DNA of 64,000 nt, taken from Sulfurimonas sp. (GTDB lineage: Bacteria; Campylobacterota; Campylobacteria; Campylobacterales; Sulfurimonadaceae). Position numbers and translations under genes: made by a program. This document shows positions 25,903 through 34,940 of this stretch, piece after piece (within the stretch, counting starts at the first letter, position 1; every line of letters begins with the position of its first letter). The stretch spans positions 1 to 64,000 of the forward strand of contig JAQUFE010000008.1 in assembly GCA_028684815.1 (NCBI GenBank). The letters are read 5' to 3'. The notes under the pieces were generated by a model. That model searched no databases and was not told the origin of the DNA. It saw only the letters and a list, made by a program, of their open reading frames with translations.

Positions 25903-27101
25903 TGTATATTCCAAAAGCTTCAAAATTTGATCCAGATGAAAATGGACACTTCGGCATCTTTGGTGGTAGATATGTGTCTGAAACACTAATGCCAGCACTT
26001 TTAAAACTAAAAGAGGAGTATGACTTAATCCGCTTTGATGAGAGTTTTTGGAAGGAGGTTGATTACTACCTAAAAGACTATGTAGGTCGCCCTTCCCCAC
26101 TCTACTATGCTAAAAATGTCTCAGATGAGTTAGGTGCAAAAATCTACTTAAAAAGAGAAGATTTAAACCATACTGGTGCGCATAAAGTAAACAACGTAAT
26201 AGCTCAAGGACTGATGGCTAAAAGACTTGGATATAAAAAAATCATAGCTGAGACTGGAGCTGGGCAACACGGCGTGGCAACTGCTACAATTTGTGCCTTA
26301 CTAGGTTTAGAGTGTGAAGTTTTTATGGGAGCTAAAGATGCAGCTCGTCAGGAGTTAAATGTTTTTCGTATGAAGCTTCTTGGCGCTAAAGTAAATGCGG
26401 TTACTAGCGGCTCTTGTACACTCAAAGATGCCATGAATGAAGCTATCCGTCACTGGGTTACAAACACTAGAGACACTTTTTATATCATAGGAACAGTAGC
26501 TGGTCCGCATCCTTATCCAATGATGGTAAGAGATTTTCAGTCCATCATAGGATATGAAGCTAGAGCCCAAATACTCGAAAAAGAGAACCGTTTACCCGAC
26601 TATGTCATAGCTTGTATTGGTGGTGGTTCAAACGCAATAGGAACATTTCAACACTTCTTAGAAGACAAAGAAGTTGAGTGTATTGGGGTTGAAGCTGGAG
26701 GTCTAGGCATCGAAACAGATAAACATGGCTGCTCACTTAAAAAAGGTCGCCCTGGTGTTCTTCACGGTCAAATGAGCTATATACTCCAAGATGAAGATGG
26801 GCAGATTAAAGAGGCTCACTCTATCTCGGCTGGACTTGACTATCCTGGCATCGGGCCTGAACACTCTTTTCACAACGATAATAAGTCTGTAAGTTATGGT
26901 AATGCAACGGATGAAGAGGCCCTTGAAGCTTTTGTATGGCTCTCTCAAAAAGAGGGGATTATTCCAGCATTTGAGAGTGCGCACGCTGTTGCTTACCTTA
27001 AAAAGATAGAAGATATAAAAGGTAAACTCATCATTGTAAACCTCTCAGGAAGAGGCGATAAAGATATGATTCAAGCAAAAGAGATACTACATTTCGACTA
27101 G
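25902..27101 (+). CDS. trpB: Tryptophan synthase beta subunit
   Basis: TrpB condenses indole with serine using PLP. The PLP lysine is K95 in [23 protein letters not shown], the phosphate loop IGGGSNAIG and GPEHSFH follow. At 399 residues it is the standard TrpB1 type that normally pairs with TrpA. No trpA or other trp gene lies next to it, so the subunit partner must be encoded elsewhere. It follows apt with a one-base overlap, an order seen in other Campylobacterota. Confidence 0.96.
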   Translation: MYIPKASKFDPDENGHFGIFGGRYVSETLMPALLKLKEEYDLIRFDESFWKEVDYYLKDYVGRPSPLYYAKNVSDELGAKIYLKREDLNHTGAHKVNNVIAQGLMAKRLGYKKIIAETGAGQHGVATATICALLGLECEVFMGAKDAARQELNVFRMKLLGAKVNAVTSGSCTLKDAMNEAIRHWVTNTRDTFYIIGTVAGPHPYPMMVRDFQSIIGYEARAQILEKENRLPDYVIACIGGGSNAIGTFQHFLEDKEVECIGVEAGGLGIETDKHGCSLKKGRPGVLHGQMSYILQDEDGQIKEAHSISAGLDYPGIGPEHSFHNDNKSVSYGNATDEEALEAFVWLSQKEGIIPAFESAHAVAYLKKIEDIKGKLIIVNLSGRGDKDMIQAKEILHFD

Positions 27102-27128
27102 GCTGATGGTTTTTCATCTTTAGGTACA

Positions 27129-27244
27129 ATTGAACCCTCTGATTAAATTATAAACTAGATTCCGTGTCAAACACGAAATGATGGAACACAAGTCATACTC
27201 AACTTGATTTGGGATCCATTTGATAATTCTTCAGAGCATTCAAT
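27129..27244 (-). repeat. Family A hairpin repeat, copy 3 (inverted)
   Basis: The copy runs ATTGAACCCTCTGATTAA to TTCAGAGCATTCAAT, with the inner ATTCCGTG-TCAAA-CACGAAAT stem. The second stem is degenerate (CATACTCAACTTGATTTGGGATCC). It fills the gap between trpB and the SpoIIAA-like gene. Confidence 0.85.
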
Positions 27245-27273
27245 TAAGATAAATTTATCTCAAGGAGATTGAT

Positions 27274-27876
27274 ATGAAGTATTTAGAACATGGGGTTTCT
27301 ATAGGTGTAAATCGTGTAGATGATTTTTTCTTTATCAAGATAAAGATAGTTGGTAAGCTCACACAAGAAGACTATGCAAATATGACTCCGATGCTAGAGA
27401 GTTCGCTCGAAGGCGCAAAAGAGCTTAAAGCTAAAATGCTCTTAGATGCAACAGAGTTTGATGGTTGGGAACTTAGAGCTGCTTGGGAAGACTTCAAGCT
27501 TGGGCTAAAGTATAAAGACTTATTTAGCAAAATTGCCATAGTTGGAGCTAGTACAACTGATGAGTATTTAGCAAAATTTGGAAGTTGGTTTATAAGTGGT
27601 GAAATGGAGTTTTTTAACTCGGTTGATAGTGCTTATGCATGGCTAAGTAGAGAAGAGGTAAAGCCTGTAACTCCTGTGCAAAAAGATATGCACTCAAGAA
27701 AACAAGCTATACAAGACGATTTAGAATCACTCTTCAAATCAAACCTTAGAGTGACCGGCTACAATGTCCCAGAGCCAAATGGACAAAATGCATCTGAAAT
27801 TTTACTTGAAATCTTTGAAGAGAAATTAAGAAGCATACAAGATGATGTAAAAGCAAAAAAGTATATGAACTATTAG
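27274..27876 (+). CDS. SpoIIAA-like (STAS-superfamily) protein with C-terminal extension
   Basis: The first ~125 residues resemble the SpoIIAA-like fold: FFFIKIKIVGKLTQEDYANMTPML, then KMLLDATEFDGWELRAAWEDF and KIAIVGASTTDEYLAKFGSWF. The last strand and helix are MEFFNSVDSAYAWL. About 70 further residues are polar and helical and are not recognised. The protein is soluble. Such proteins may bind lipids or act as regulatory partners, but none of this is shown here. It stands alone between a family A repeat and pepA, with AAGGAG as a good Shine-Dalgarno. Confidence 0.7.
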   Translation: MKYLEHGVSIGVNRVDDFFFIKIKIVGKLTQEDYANMTPMLESSLEGAKELKAKMLLDATEFDGWELRAAWEDFKLGLKYKDLFSKIAIVGASTTDEYLAKFGSWFISGEMEFFNSVDSAYAWLSREEVKPVTPVQKDMHSRKQAIQDDLESLFKSNLRVTGYNVPEPNGQNASEILLEIFEEKLRSIQDDVKAKKYMNY

Positions 27877-27913
27877 AGATATCTAATCAATAAAATTAAA
27901 CTATGGAAAAACA

Positions 27914-29326
27914 ATGAATATAAAACTTATAAATAAAAATATATCTGATATAAAAGCAGACATAAAAGTAGAGTTTTTAACTCCTGATGAACTAAAAAAA
28001 CATAAAGAGTTTAAACTCTTAAACTTAGCTGGATTTAAAGCAGAACAAGACTCTATCTGTTTTTTACATGAAAAAGGCTTGCTTTTTTGTGGAGTAGATA
28101 GTAAAAAAAGTGATGACGTAAGAAGTGCAACTAGTAGCATGATAAAAGCACTAAAATCCTCAAACTATAAGAGTGTAGTTTTTAGTGTTATAAAGGCAAA
28201 TTCACTTCATGCTATGGTTGAGGGCGTAATCCTTGGCGGATATGAGTTTAATGATTATAAATCAAAACCAAAAAAGAGCAAACTAGAAAACATTTTCATG
28301 GCATCTGATGAGCTTGAACATAAAAAACTAAAAGCCATCTTTGAGAATGCACTCATCATCTCAAAAGCTACTTGCTTTACTAGAGATATTGTAAACACTG
28401 CTCCTCAAGAGCTTAACCCAGAGTCATTTGCAATATTAGCAAAAAAACTAGCTGATGATAACTCTTTAGAGTGTGAGATTCTTGCAGAAGATGAGCTAAA
28501 AAAAGAGAATATGAACGCAATGCTTGCAGTTGGTCGTGCATCTATTCATCAAAGTCAACTCATCCACTTAGCTTACAAGCCAAAAAAAGCTAAAAAAATA
28601 ATCTCTCTTGTTGGCAAAGGTCTAACTTATGATAGTGGCGGACTTAGTCTAAAACCATCAACCTCAATGGTAACTATGAAGATGGATAAAGCTGGTGCAT
28701 GTTCAGTTTTAGGCATCATAAAAGCTGTTAGTGAACTAAAGCTAGATATCGAAGTTCACGCTTTTATAGGTGCAGTGGAAAATATGGTTGGTGGAGATGC
28801 TTACAAACCTGATGATATTTTAGTCTCAAGAAGTGGAACTACTATAGAAGTTAGAAACACTGATGCTGAGGGTAGATTAGTCTTAGCAGATGTCCTAGAC
28901 TATGCGCAAGACAAGGTAGATGCAGATGTTATCTTTGACTTTGCAACTCTTACTGGCGCTTGTATGGTGGCTCTTGGTCAATACACAACTGGTGTTATGG
29001 GACATTCTCATAAGCTAAAACACGATATCTCAAAAGCTGCAACTCTTTCTGGTGAGTTTACTGGTTCTTTACCATTTAACAAACATCTTAAAAAGCTACT
29101 AAAGAGTGAAATAGCTGATATCTCAAATGTCTCATCAAAGCCTTATGGTGGAGCTATTACAGCTGGCCTATTTTTAGATAACTTTATAAAAGAGAAAAAC
29201 AAAGATAAGTGGTTGCATTTTGATATAGCAGGTTCAGCATATACAGAGACTCCTTGGGATTGTAATGTTTATGGGGCAACTGGTTCTAGTGTACGTTTTA
29301 TGTGTGAGTATTTGAAAAACGTATGA
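27914..29326 (+). CDS. pepA: Leucyl aminopeptidase (M17)
   Basis: This cytosolic metallopeptidase removes N-terminal residues from peptides. The 470-residue protein has a divergent N-terminal domain and a conserved catalytic domain. SLVGKGLTYDSGGLSLKP carries metal-binding Lys and Asp residues, KMDKAGACSVLG follows, and NTDAEGRLVLADVL is the M17 signature. FDFATLTGACMVALG follows. Its last codons overlap the start of the EamA exporter gene (ATGA). Confidence 0.95.
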   Translation: MNIKLINKNISDIKADIKVEFLTPDELKKHKEFKLLNLAGFKAEQDSICFLHEKGLLFCGVDSKKSDDVRSATSSMIKALKSSNYKSVVFSVIKANSLHAMVEGVILGGYEFNDYKSKPKKSKLENIFMASDELEHKKLKAIFENALIISKATCFTRDIVNTAPQELNPESFAILAKKLADDNSLECEILAEDELKKENMNAMLAVGRASIHQSQLIHLAYKPKKAKKIISLVGKGLTYDSGGLSLKPSTSMVTMKMDKAGACSVLGIIKAVSELKLDIEVHAFIGAVENMVGGDAYKPDDILVSRSGTTIEVRNTDAEGRLVLADVLDYAQDKVDADVIFDFATLTGACMVALGQYTTGVMGHSHKLKHDISKAATLSGEFTGSLPFNKHLKKLLKSEIADISNVSSKPYGGAITAGLFLDNFIKEKNKDKWLHFDIAGSAYTETPWDCNVYGATGSSVRFMCEYLKNV

Positions 29327-30198
29327 CAAAAGAGCGCGAAGGCGAGCTTTTAGTTGGGGGACTCTCCATTTTGGAGAGTTGGTTTCCCATACTCTCAATC
29401 GTAGCCATTTCATATATTGGCGCACTTCATACTTACGCTTTTTCACTCTTTATATCTCTCTTCTTTTTTATCTCTCTTATGCTAAAAAAAGGGCTTTTTA
29501 GTGAGCTAAAAAACAGAGATGCTTACAAAGACCTACTTCTTACAAGTTTTTTCATTACTACACTTTTTGCCTTAGTTTTTATAGGTATGCAGTTTACTAC
29601 AGCTGGAAATATGTCTGTAATTATGTTTACTCAACTCTTCTTCTCCTACCTCTATTTCAATCTCTTTAAAAAAGAGAAAATAGACCTTATTCATAGTATT
29701 GGTGCTTTTATTATGGGTATTGGAGCGATTATTATACTCTTACCTGATAATTTGACTTTTAACAAAGGTGACTTTATCATCCTTATTGCAGCATCTATCG
29801 CTCCTATTGCAAATTTTTACTCAAAGCGTGCAAGAGTGCACTGCTCATCTGTAACAATTTTAGGCTTTAGGACAATCATAGCCCTACCAGTTATTGCGCT
29901 TTTAGCTTGGATAGTAGAGCCAAAGATTAGCCTAGAGGCTTTAGAGAATGCACTTCCTTATCTTCTACTTATTGGGTTAGCTATTTTTGGCATCTCTAAG
30001 ATTTTATGGATGGAAGCACTGCATCGCATCTCCATCACAAAGGTAAGTGCGATGGTTGCTTTAGTACCGCCTATGACACTTTTTTTTGCTTTTATATATT
30101 TAGACGAAGTACCAGAATTTCGTCAGATGCTAGGAATAATCCCCATTCTTATCGGCGGATATCTTTTAACAAAACCAAAAAAATTCTCTAATCTTTAG
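29323..30198 (+). CDS. EamA/DMT-family transporter
   Basis: The 291-residue protein has ten predicted membrane helices in two EamA halves, for example LFIGMQFTTAGNMSVIMFTQLFF in the first half and ITKVSAMVALVPPMTLFFAFIYL in the second. Such proteins usually export metabolites or amino acids; the substrate cannot be read. It overlaps pepA by 4 nt. An alternative start near ESWFPILSI would remove an unusual charged N-terminus of about 18 residues. Confidence 0.85.
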   Translation: MTKEREGELLVGGLSILESWFPILSIVAISYIGALHTYAFSLFISLFFFISLMLKKGLFSELKNRDAYKDLLLTSFFITTLFALVFIGMQFTTAGNMSVIMFTQLFFSYLYFNLFKKEKIDLIHSIGAFIMGIGAIIILLPDNLTFNKGDFIILIAASIAPIANFYSKRARVHCSSVTILGFRTIIALPVIALLAWIVEPKISLEALENALPYLLLIGLAIFGISKILWMEALHRISITKVSAMVALVPPMTLFFAFIYLDEVPEFRQMLGIIPILIGGYLLTKPKKFSNL

Positions 30199-30313
30199 TT
30201 TATATGGTTTTCTAGGCATAAAAACTGTTTAAATATAAAAAATTAAAGAGAATAATCCTTCTAAGAGAAAAAAGAAAGTCTATGCCCTAAATCACTGATA
30301 AGCATTATAAGAG

Positions 30314-30319
30314 TATAAT
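30314..30319 (+). promoter_or_regulatory. Candidate -10 box of ychF
   Basis: TATAAT lies 74 nt before the ychF ATG at 30394, inside a 195-bp gap that otherwise shows nothing gene-like. Confidence 0.4.
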
Positions 30320-30393
30320 TCGACTTATCTTAACTGTCTCATCATTAAACAATATTGAAGAAACAAACAAATATTAATATATACGGAGAAATA

Positions 30394-31494
30394 ATGGGTG
30401 TAAGTATAGGTCTAGTAGGACTTCCAAATGTCGGTAAATCAACAACATTCAACGCATTAACAAAAGCACAAAACGCAGAGGCTGCAAACTATCCATTTTG
30501 TACCATAGAGCCAAACAAAGCTGTAGTTCCAGTTCCAGATAAGAGACTTGCTGAACTTGCAAAAATTGTAAAGCCTGAGAGGATTCAATACTCTACCCTA
30601 GATTTCGTAGATATCGCAGGTCTAGTAAAGGGTGCATCAAAAGGTGAAGGACTTGGAAACAAGTTCCTCTCAAACATCCGTGAAACTGAGGTTATACTTC
30701 AAATTGTAAGATGTTTTGATGATGAAAATATTGTCCACAACGAAGGCAGTATTGACCCACTTCGAGATGTTGAGATTATCGAGGGTGAGCTTATCTTAGC
30801 TGATATTGAAGTCTTATCAAACCGCATTGATAGGCTCAAAAAACAAGCTAAGGCCGATAAGAGTGCTAAAGAGATGCTAGACATGGCAGAAGAACTAATG
30901 GAGTTTTTAGCTGAGGGTGAATTAGCAAGAAACTTCAAAGATGCCGACACTGATGTTTACAGACAGCTAAATGCTGAAGTTAGATTTTTAACCAACAAAG
31001 AGATTATGTACGGAGCTAACACTGATGAAGAAGGACTCCTAGAAGACAACGCTTATGTAGTAGCTCTTAGAGATCATGCCGCTAAAAACAACTGTGAGAT
31101 TATAAAACTTTGTGCAAAGATAGAAGAAGAGCTTATTGGTCTTGAAGATGATGAAGCTGAGGAGTTTTTAACAGACTTAGGAGTTAAAGAGTCAGGACTA
31201 GAGCAGATTATACAAAAAGGTTTTGATAAACTTGGACTTATGAGCTACTTTACTGCGGGTGTTAAAGAGGTTAGAGCTTGGACTATTAGAAAAAACTCAA
31301 CTGCACCAAGAGCAGCTGCTGCCATTCACAATGACTTTGAAAAAGGTTTTATCCGTGCAGAAGTCATATCTTATGAAGATTTTATAACTTATGGTGGAGA
31401 AGCAAAAGCAAAAGAAGCTGGAAAGATGAGACTTGAGGGAAAAGAGTACATCGTAAATGATGGCGATGTTATGCATTTTAGATTTAATGTTTAA
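30394..31494 (+). CDS. ychF: Redox-regulated ATPase/GTPase YchF
   Basis: YchF is a ribosome-associated Obg-family P-loop ATPase. The 366-residue protein starts MGVSIGLVGLPNVGKSTTFN (Walker A) with NYPFCTIEPN, VDIAGLVKGASKGEGLGN (switch II) and a C-terminal TGS-like domain including TIRKNSTAPRAAAAIHNDFEKGF. The track start is 13 codons earlier, but ATG 30394 has GGAG 7 nt upstream and matches the family N-terminus. It is followed by a family L leader. Confidence 0.96.
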   Translation: MGVSIGLVGLPNVGKSTTFNALTKAQNAEAANYPFCTIEPNKAVVPVPDKRLAELAKIVKPERIQYSTLDFVDIAGLVKGASKGEGLGNKFLSNIRETEVILQIVRCFDDENIVHNEGSIDPLRDVEIIEGELILADIEVLSNRIDRLKKQAKADKSAKEMLDMAEELMEFLAEGELARNFKDADTDVYRQLNAEVRFLTNKEIMYGANTDEEGLLEDNAYVVALRDHAAKNNCEIIKLCAKIEEELIGLEDDEAEEFLTDLGVKESGLEQIIQKGFDKLGLMSYFTAGVKEVRAWTIRKNSTAPRAAAAIHNDFEKGFIRAEVISYEDFITYGGEAKAKEAGKMRLEGKEYIVNDGDVMHFRFNV

Positions 31495-31520
31495 AATGAT
31501 AAAATAATGTCATAAAACTT

Positions 31521-31635
31521 AGCGCACCCCGAAGGAAGTACCCTTGGGGTATTAGCGTAGCCAAAGGGACTTTGTTCCTTTGGCGTGACAAAAACAAATG
31601 GAGGTTTCCTTCATTTTATCTAATAAAATTAAGGA
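31521..31635 (+). repeat. Family L structured leader, copy before the 199-aa gene
   Basis: The copy includes ACCCC..GGGGT arms, ATTAGCGTAG, stem 1 GCCAAAGG-GACTTTGTT-CCTTTGGC and stem 2 ATGGAGG-TTT-CCTTCAT. It ends ATTTTATCTAATAAAATTAAGGA, 7 nt before ATG 31643. The first 15 codons of the ORF-track entry starting at 31598 lie in this element and are not thought to be translated. Confidence 0.82.
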
Positions 31636-31642
31636 AATTACT

Positions 31643-32242
31643 ATGGAATTAAAATATGTTGGTCCAAAGCCTATTATCTCTCACACTGGAATAGAGTTTG
31701 ATAATAATAAAGAAGATAAATTTGTCTACTTAAATATAGCAGTCCAGCTTATAAAAGCACTTAACCACGACTATTTTGAAGATAAAACATATACATATGA
31801 AGCTTCGACTAAGAGACTAAGTAATAAAGATCTCTTTGATGAGATAAAAAAAATATGTCCAAACTTAAATGAACTTATGAATAAACAAAACCATGATGTA
31901 GAGCAAGAAATAGAGCATAATTTAAAAAGAGCTCAAGAAAACAGTGTACTAAATGAAGAAAATAGAGAAGTTTTGTACAACAACATAACTATTATGCGCG
32001 ATTATCTTATTCAAAGGTCTGTCAATAAAAGTGTCTATTATTGTATTATACAAGCACTTGCAGAAATGTTGAAAAAAGATAATATCAACTATGTTATCGC
32101 CCCACTATTTCATAATTTTGCTCATGTTCTACACTCAGTTCAAGGAAGTCTAAAAAGACAAAAAAATCCCATAGAAACTGCTATAGAAGTTTATCAACAA
32201 GACAAAGAGCTCTTAGTAAAATTAAAAGTAATTAACAGATAA
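31643..32242 (+). CDS. Conserved hypothetical protein (199 aa)
   Basis: The start is set at ATG 31643 (MELKYVGPKPIISHTGIEFD) because AAGGA from the family L leader sits 7 nt upstream. The protein is soluble and mostly helical, with a beta-like N-terminus, a Lys/Glu-rich middle and a tail VQGSLKRQKNPIETAIEVYQ. No catalytic motif or family is recognised. It is convergent with the 157-residue gene, with 7 nt between the stops. Confidence 0.7.
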   Translation: MELKYVGPKPIISHTGIEFDNNKEDKFVYLNIAVQLIKALNHDYFEDKTYTYEASTKRLSNKDLFDEIKKICPNLNELMNKQNHDVEQEIEHNLKRAQENSVLNEENREVLYNNITIMRDYLIQRSVNKSVYYCIIQALAEMLKKDNINYVIAPLFHNFAHVLHSVQGSLKRQKNPIETAIEVYQQDKELLVKLKVINR

Positions 32243-32249
32243 GCAAAAC

Positions 32250-32723
32250 TTATAGACTTAAGATATCTTCTAGTTTAGGTTTTAACTTATCTGCCATCTC
32301 AAAAGCTATACGACTTGAACTCATAAGAGTTTTCGAGTCGTCTTTATCGTCTTCAAGTTCTCTAAATCTCTCTAAGAGTTGCTTTTTATATTCACTTAGC
32401 ATCTGATCTATATCCATCTTTGAATCTGGATTATCTTCTAACTCTTTTTCTAGCTTTTTCTTGTACTCTTCTAGCATCTCTTCAATCTTTTGCATATTAA
32501 AATCATGCATAAATTTAAAAGCACCCTTTTGTGTTAGGTCTTTTTTAAACTGCTGGAGTGCTATATCTTCTTCGTTTATCTCATCACGACTCTTATACTC
32601 TTTCATTTGAGTTTGAGTTTGAGTTTGTTTTTCATCATTTAATGCAAAAGCTATATCAGATTCTTGCATCTCTTTTTTGTCTTTAGTGTAGTTAAAAGCA
32701 CTTGTAGAACTACCAACTATCAT
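32250..32723 (-). CDS. Hypothetical Glu/Lys-rich helical protein (157 aa)
   Basis: The protein starts MIVGSSTSAFNYTKDKKEM and is rich in Glu, Lys and Gln, with long helical stretches such as IEEMLEEYKKKLEKELED. It includes an internal repeat-like pair (MLEEYKKKL and MLSEYKKQL). There is no signal peptide or membrane helix. The Ser-rich N-terminus resembles small flagellar or secreted-type leaders, but this is weak. It is alone, divergent from the methyltransferase. No function is assigned. Confidence 0.6.
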   Translation of the reverse strand: MIVGSSTSAFNYTKDKKEMQESDIAFALNDEKQTQTQTQMKEYKSRDEINEEDIALQQFKKDLTQKGAFKFMHDFNMQKIEEMLEEYKKKLEKELEDNPDSKMDIDQMLSEYKKQLLERFRELEDDKDDSKTLMSSSRIAFEMADKLKPKLEDILSL

Positions 32724-32831
32724 AACCTACTCCTGTTTTTTTTTAGACTATAAGCAATAACTATACCTTTTACATTTAAAGTGGACTTTCAACTAAAATA
32801 GATAAACTTTCATAAAAAAACAAGGCTTATT

Positions 32832-33746
32832 TTGACTTTACAAGAATTAAACGCACATATTTTACTAAACTCAAAAGGCTTAAACGCTGAATTTAAAAGA
32901 CTTTTTCACGGTCGTGGCGGACTTTATGATGGCTTTAGGCATCTCACTATTGACTCTATTGACACTATTTTGAGTGTGGCTCTATATGATGAAGATGCGA
33001 ACGAGTATGAACTCTTAGAACTTTTAAAATCTTTTATCAAAACATCAAGACATGAGACTTTAGTTCTGCAAAGAAGATATAAAAAAGATTTTCCAGTTGA
33101 AGTAATCATAGGAGAGTTAAGTGATGAGATTTTTGCTCTTGAAAATGGTATGAAATTTAGACTAAACCTTCTCTCAAATCGCAACAGCGGCTACTTTGCA
33201 GATATGAAAAAGGGAAGGGAGTTTGTAAGAGAGAGTACAAAAGACAAAAATGTTTTAAATCTCTTCTCATACACCTGCGCTTTTAGTGTCGCTGCACTCT
33301 TTGGTGGTGCAAAAAGTGTCTCAAACATCGACATGAGCAAAGCATCTCTAAGTATTGGTCGCTCAAACCATCACTTAAATGGACTTGAAACAAGAGGGGT
33401 TTGTTTTCTGCCTTACAACATCTTAAAATCTTTTTCTCGCATCAAGAAAAAAGGTCCCTATGATCTTATTATCATAGACCCACCAAGTTTTCAAAGAGGG
33501 AGTTTTGAAGCTACAAAAGATTACAGAAAAATCATAGCAAAACTTCCAGATATCGCGTCAGAGGACTGCATCTTACTAGCTTGTTTGAACTCACCAGAAC
33601 TAGACTCATCTTTTTTAAAAGAGCTTATATGTGAGCTAGCTCCTGAGTTTGAATTTAAACAGAGACTCCCAAACCTAAAAGAGTTTGAGTCTCTTGATGA
33701 AGAGAGAAGTCTAAAGAACTTAGTCTTTACAAAAAAGATTATTTAA
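32832..33746 (+). CDS. Class I SAM-dependent RNA methyltransferase (RlmI/RlmK-like)
   Basis: The 304-residue protein has the N-terminal half GLYDGFRHLTIDSI of PUA-less rRNA methyltransferases, then NRNSGYFADMKKGREFVRE, a SAM site VLNLFSYTCAFSVAALFGGA and motif IV LIIIDPPSF. These match the m5C1962/RlmI-like and RlmK families acting on 23S rRNA; the exact base is not determined. The start is TTG 32832 (MTLQELN) with AAGG upstream. It is convergent with a lipoprotein gene over a perfect hairpin. Confidence 0.82.
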   Translation: MTLQELNAHILLNSKGLNAEFKRLFHGRGGLYDGFRHLTIDSIDTILSVALYDEDANEYELLELLKSFIKTSRHETLVLQRRYKKDFPVEVIIGELSDEIFALENGMKFRLNLLSNRNSGYFADMKKGREFVRESTKDKNVLNLFSYTCAFSVAALFGGAKSVSNIDMSKASLSIGRSNHHLNGLETRGVCFLPYNILKSFSRIKKKGPYDLIIIDPPSFQRGSFEATKDYRKIIAKLPDIASEDCILLACLNSPELDSSFLKELICELAPEFEFKQRLPNLKEFESLDEERSLKNLVFTKKII

Positions 33747-33775
33747 AGTAGAAAACTATTAGGACTTTCTACTTT
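33745..33775. terminator. Bidirectional terminator hairpin
   Basis: AAAGTAGAAA-N11-TTTCTACTTT is a perfect 10-bp inverted repeat overlapping the stop codons of both convergent genes. It has A and T tracts on both sides, as expected of a shared intrinsic terminator. Confidence 0.6.
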
Positions 33776-34293
33776 GGAAAAGTACTCATCATTTTTGTGA
33801 TGGCAGAGTCTATATACTCTTTTCTTTTTTGAGGAGTTTTTTTATCTTTTATCTCTTGCGTCCCTGTAACTCTCCAAACTATCTTTTTATTTTTTGGGTT
33901 TAGTGCATCTATAATTAAAGTACCCTCTTCGTAACTGTGAGTATTTGTAGTTGAAACCCCAGCTCCGCCATACCTATACATACCAAAACCCATCATCTGG
34001 TAGCTTGTTTGGATATCATTTTTCTGTTGAATATCTATATGAAATACAAAAATAAGATCAGCCTCCTCCTCTTTGGAACTCTTTTTGTAACCCTTAGCTT
34101 GCAGATTTGATTCTAAGGAGTCTATGATTCTGTCGTATAAAAGTGTATCTTTACCGACTTTATCTTCGTGTTTAATAACAAAACTTTTTTGTTTAGAAAA
34201 ATCAAAAGTATCGTCATAATCCCTACTTATTTTTAGAGTCGAACAACCTACGAAAAGCACTAAAGCACTAAGTAATATAATAATATATTTCAT
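33769..34293 (-). CDS. DUF4136-type lipoprotein
   Basis: The 174-residue protein has a lipoprotein signal MKYIIILLSALVLFVGCS with the lipidated Cys at 17. TLKISRDYDDTFDFSKQKSF and ADLIFVFHIDIQQKND follow, then TNTHSYEEGTLIIDALNPKNKKIVWRVTG, the pattern of DUF4136 outer-membrane-linked lipoproteins. Its role is unknown. It ends inside the shared terminator and follows the DJ-1 gene by 10 nt, so both may be on one transcript. Confidence 0.82.
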   Translation of the reverse strand: MKYIIILLSALVLFVGCSTLKISRDYDDTFDFSKQKSFVIKHEDKVGKDTLLYDRIIDSLESNLQAKGYKKSSKEEEADLIFVFHIDIQQKNDIQTSYQMMGFGMYRYGGAGVSTTNTHSYEEGTLIIDALNPKNKKIVWRVTGTQEIKDKKTPQKRKEYIDSAITKMMSTFPK

Positions 34294-34303
34294 AATTTTC
34301 TCA

Positions 34304-34867
34304 TCATGTTTTTTTACAAAAGTCCGCTAAGAGTCCACCTTTTACCGTCTGGTAAGTCTCTTCGCCCTTTAGCTTTTTAACAATTGCTAAAGCAAAACAC
34401 ATAGCAGTCGCAGGTCCACGAGATGTTAAGACATTAGCATCTTCAACAACCATTGTGCCATCTCCTACATAGCCCTCTTCTCTTATCTCTTTTTCTACTG
34501 ATGGATAACAAGTATAGCTTTGCTTTAAAACTCCAGCTTTATGAAGTGCATAAGGAGCCGCGCAGATGGCTGCTATGTTTTTGCCTTTACTATCCATCTC
34601 TTTTAAGATGCTCTGTACATTCTCATCTTCTGCTAGAGCTAGAGTTCCATCCCATCCACCAGGAAGTGCAATCATATCAAGCTCACTAACTTTTACATCT
34701 TTGATATCTATATCGGCTAAAATACTTATACCATTTGCACCTTTTACAACGCTCTTCTCATTAAGCGCGGCAACTAGAACTTCAATCTCCGCTCTTCTTA
34801 AAATATCTATAATAGATACAGCCTCTATCTCTTCAAACCCTGTAGCTAGTGGTACTAAAACTTTCAT
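34304..34867 (-). CDS. DJ-1/PfpI family protein
   Basis: The 187-residue protein matches the DJ-1 (ThiJ/YajL) branch. KVLVPLATGFEEIEAVSIIDILRRA carries the conserved Glu, ALPGGWDGTLALAE follows, and the nucleophile elbow IAAICAAPYALHKAG holds the reactive Cys near 103. VVEDANVLTSRGPATAM completes the motif set. Members act as oxidative-stress chaperones or methylglyoxal-linked hydrolases, and the precise activity is debated. It is divergent from pyrD across 73 bp. Confidence 0.9.
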   Translation of the reverse strand: MKVLVPLATGFEEIEAVSIIDILRRAEIEVLVAALNEKSVVKGANGISILADIDIKDVKVSELDMIALPGGWDGTLALAEDENVQSILKEMDSKGKNIAAICAAPYALHKAGVLKQSYTCYPSVEKEIREEGYVGDGTMVVEDANVLTSRGPATAMCFALAIVKKLKGEETYQTVKGGLLADFCKKT

Positions 34868-34902
34868 AAAAATCCTTTATCAATATGTTATTCTTATTCT
34901 AG

Positions 34903-34908
34903 TATAAT
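34903..34908 (+). promoter_or_regulatory. Candidate -10 box of pyrD
   Basis: TATAAT overlaps the TTG at 34908 that the ORF track uses as a start. This argues that the TTG lies at or before the transcription start and that translation begins at ATG 34941. Confidence 0.55.
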
Positions 34909-34940
34909 TGAAAAATTTTTACAAAGGCGAATTTAAAAAG

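Noticed and set aside
31598-31642. Upstream start of the 199-aa gene
   Set aside because: Those codons are the family L leader and include its ribosome site.
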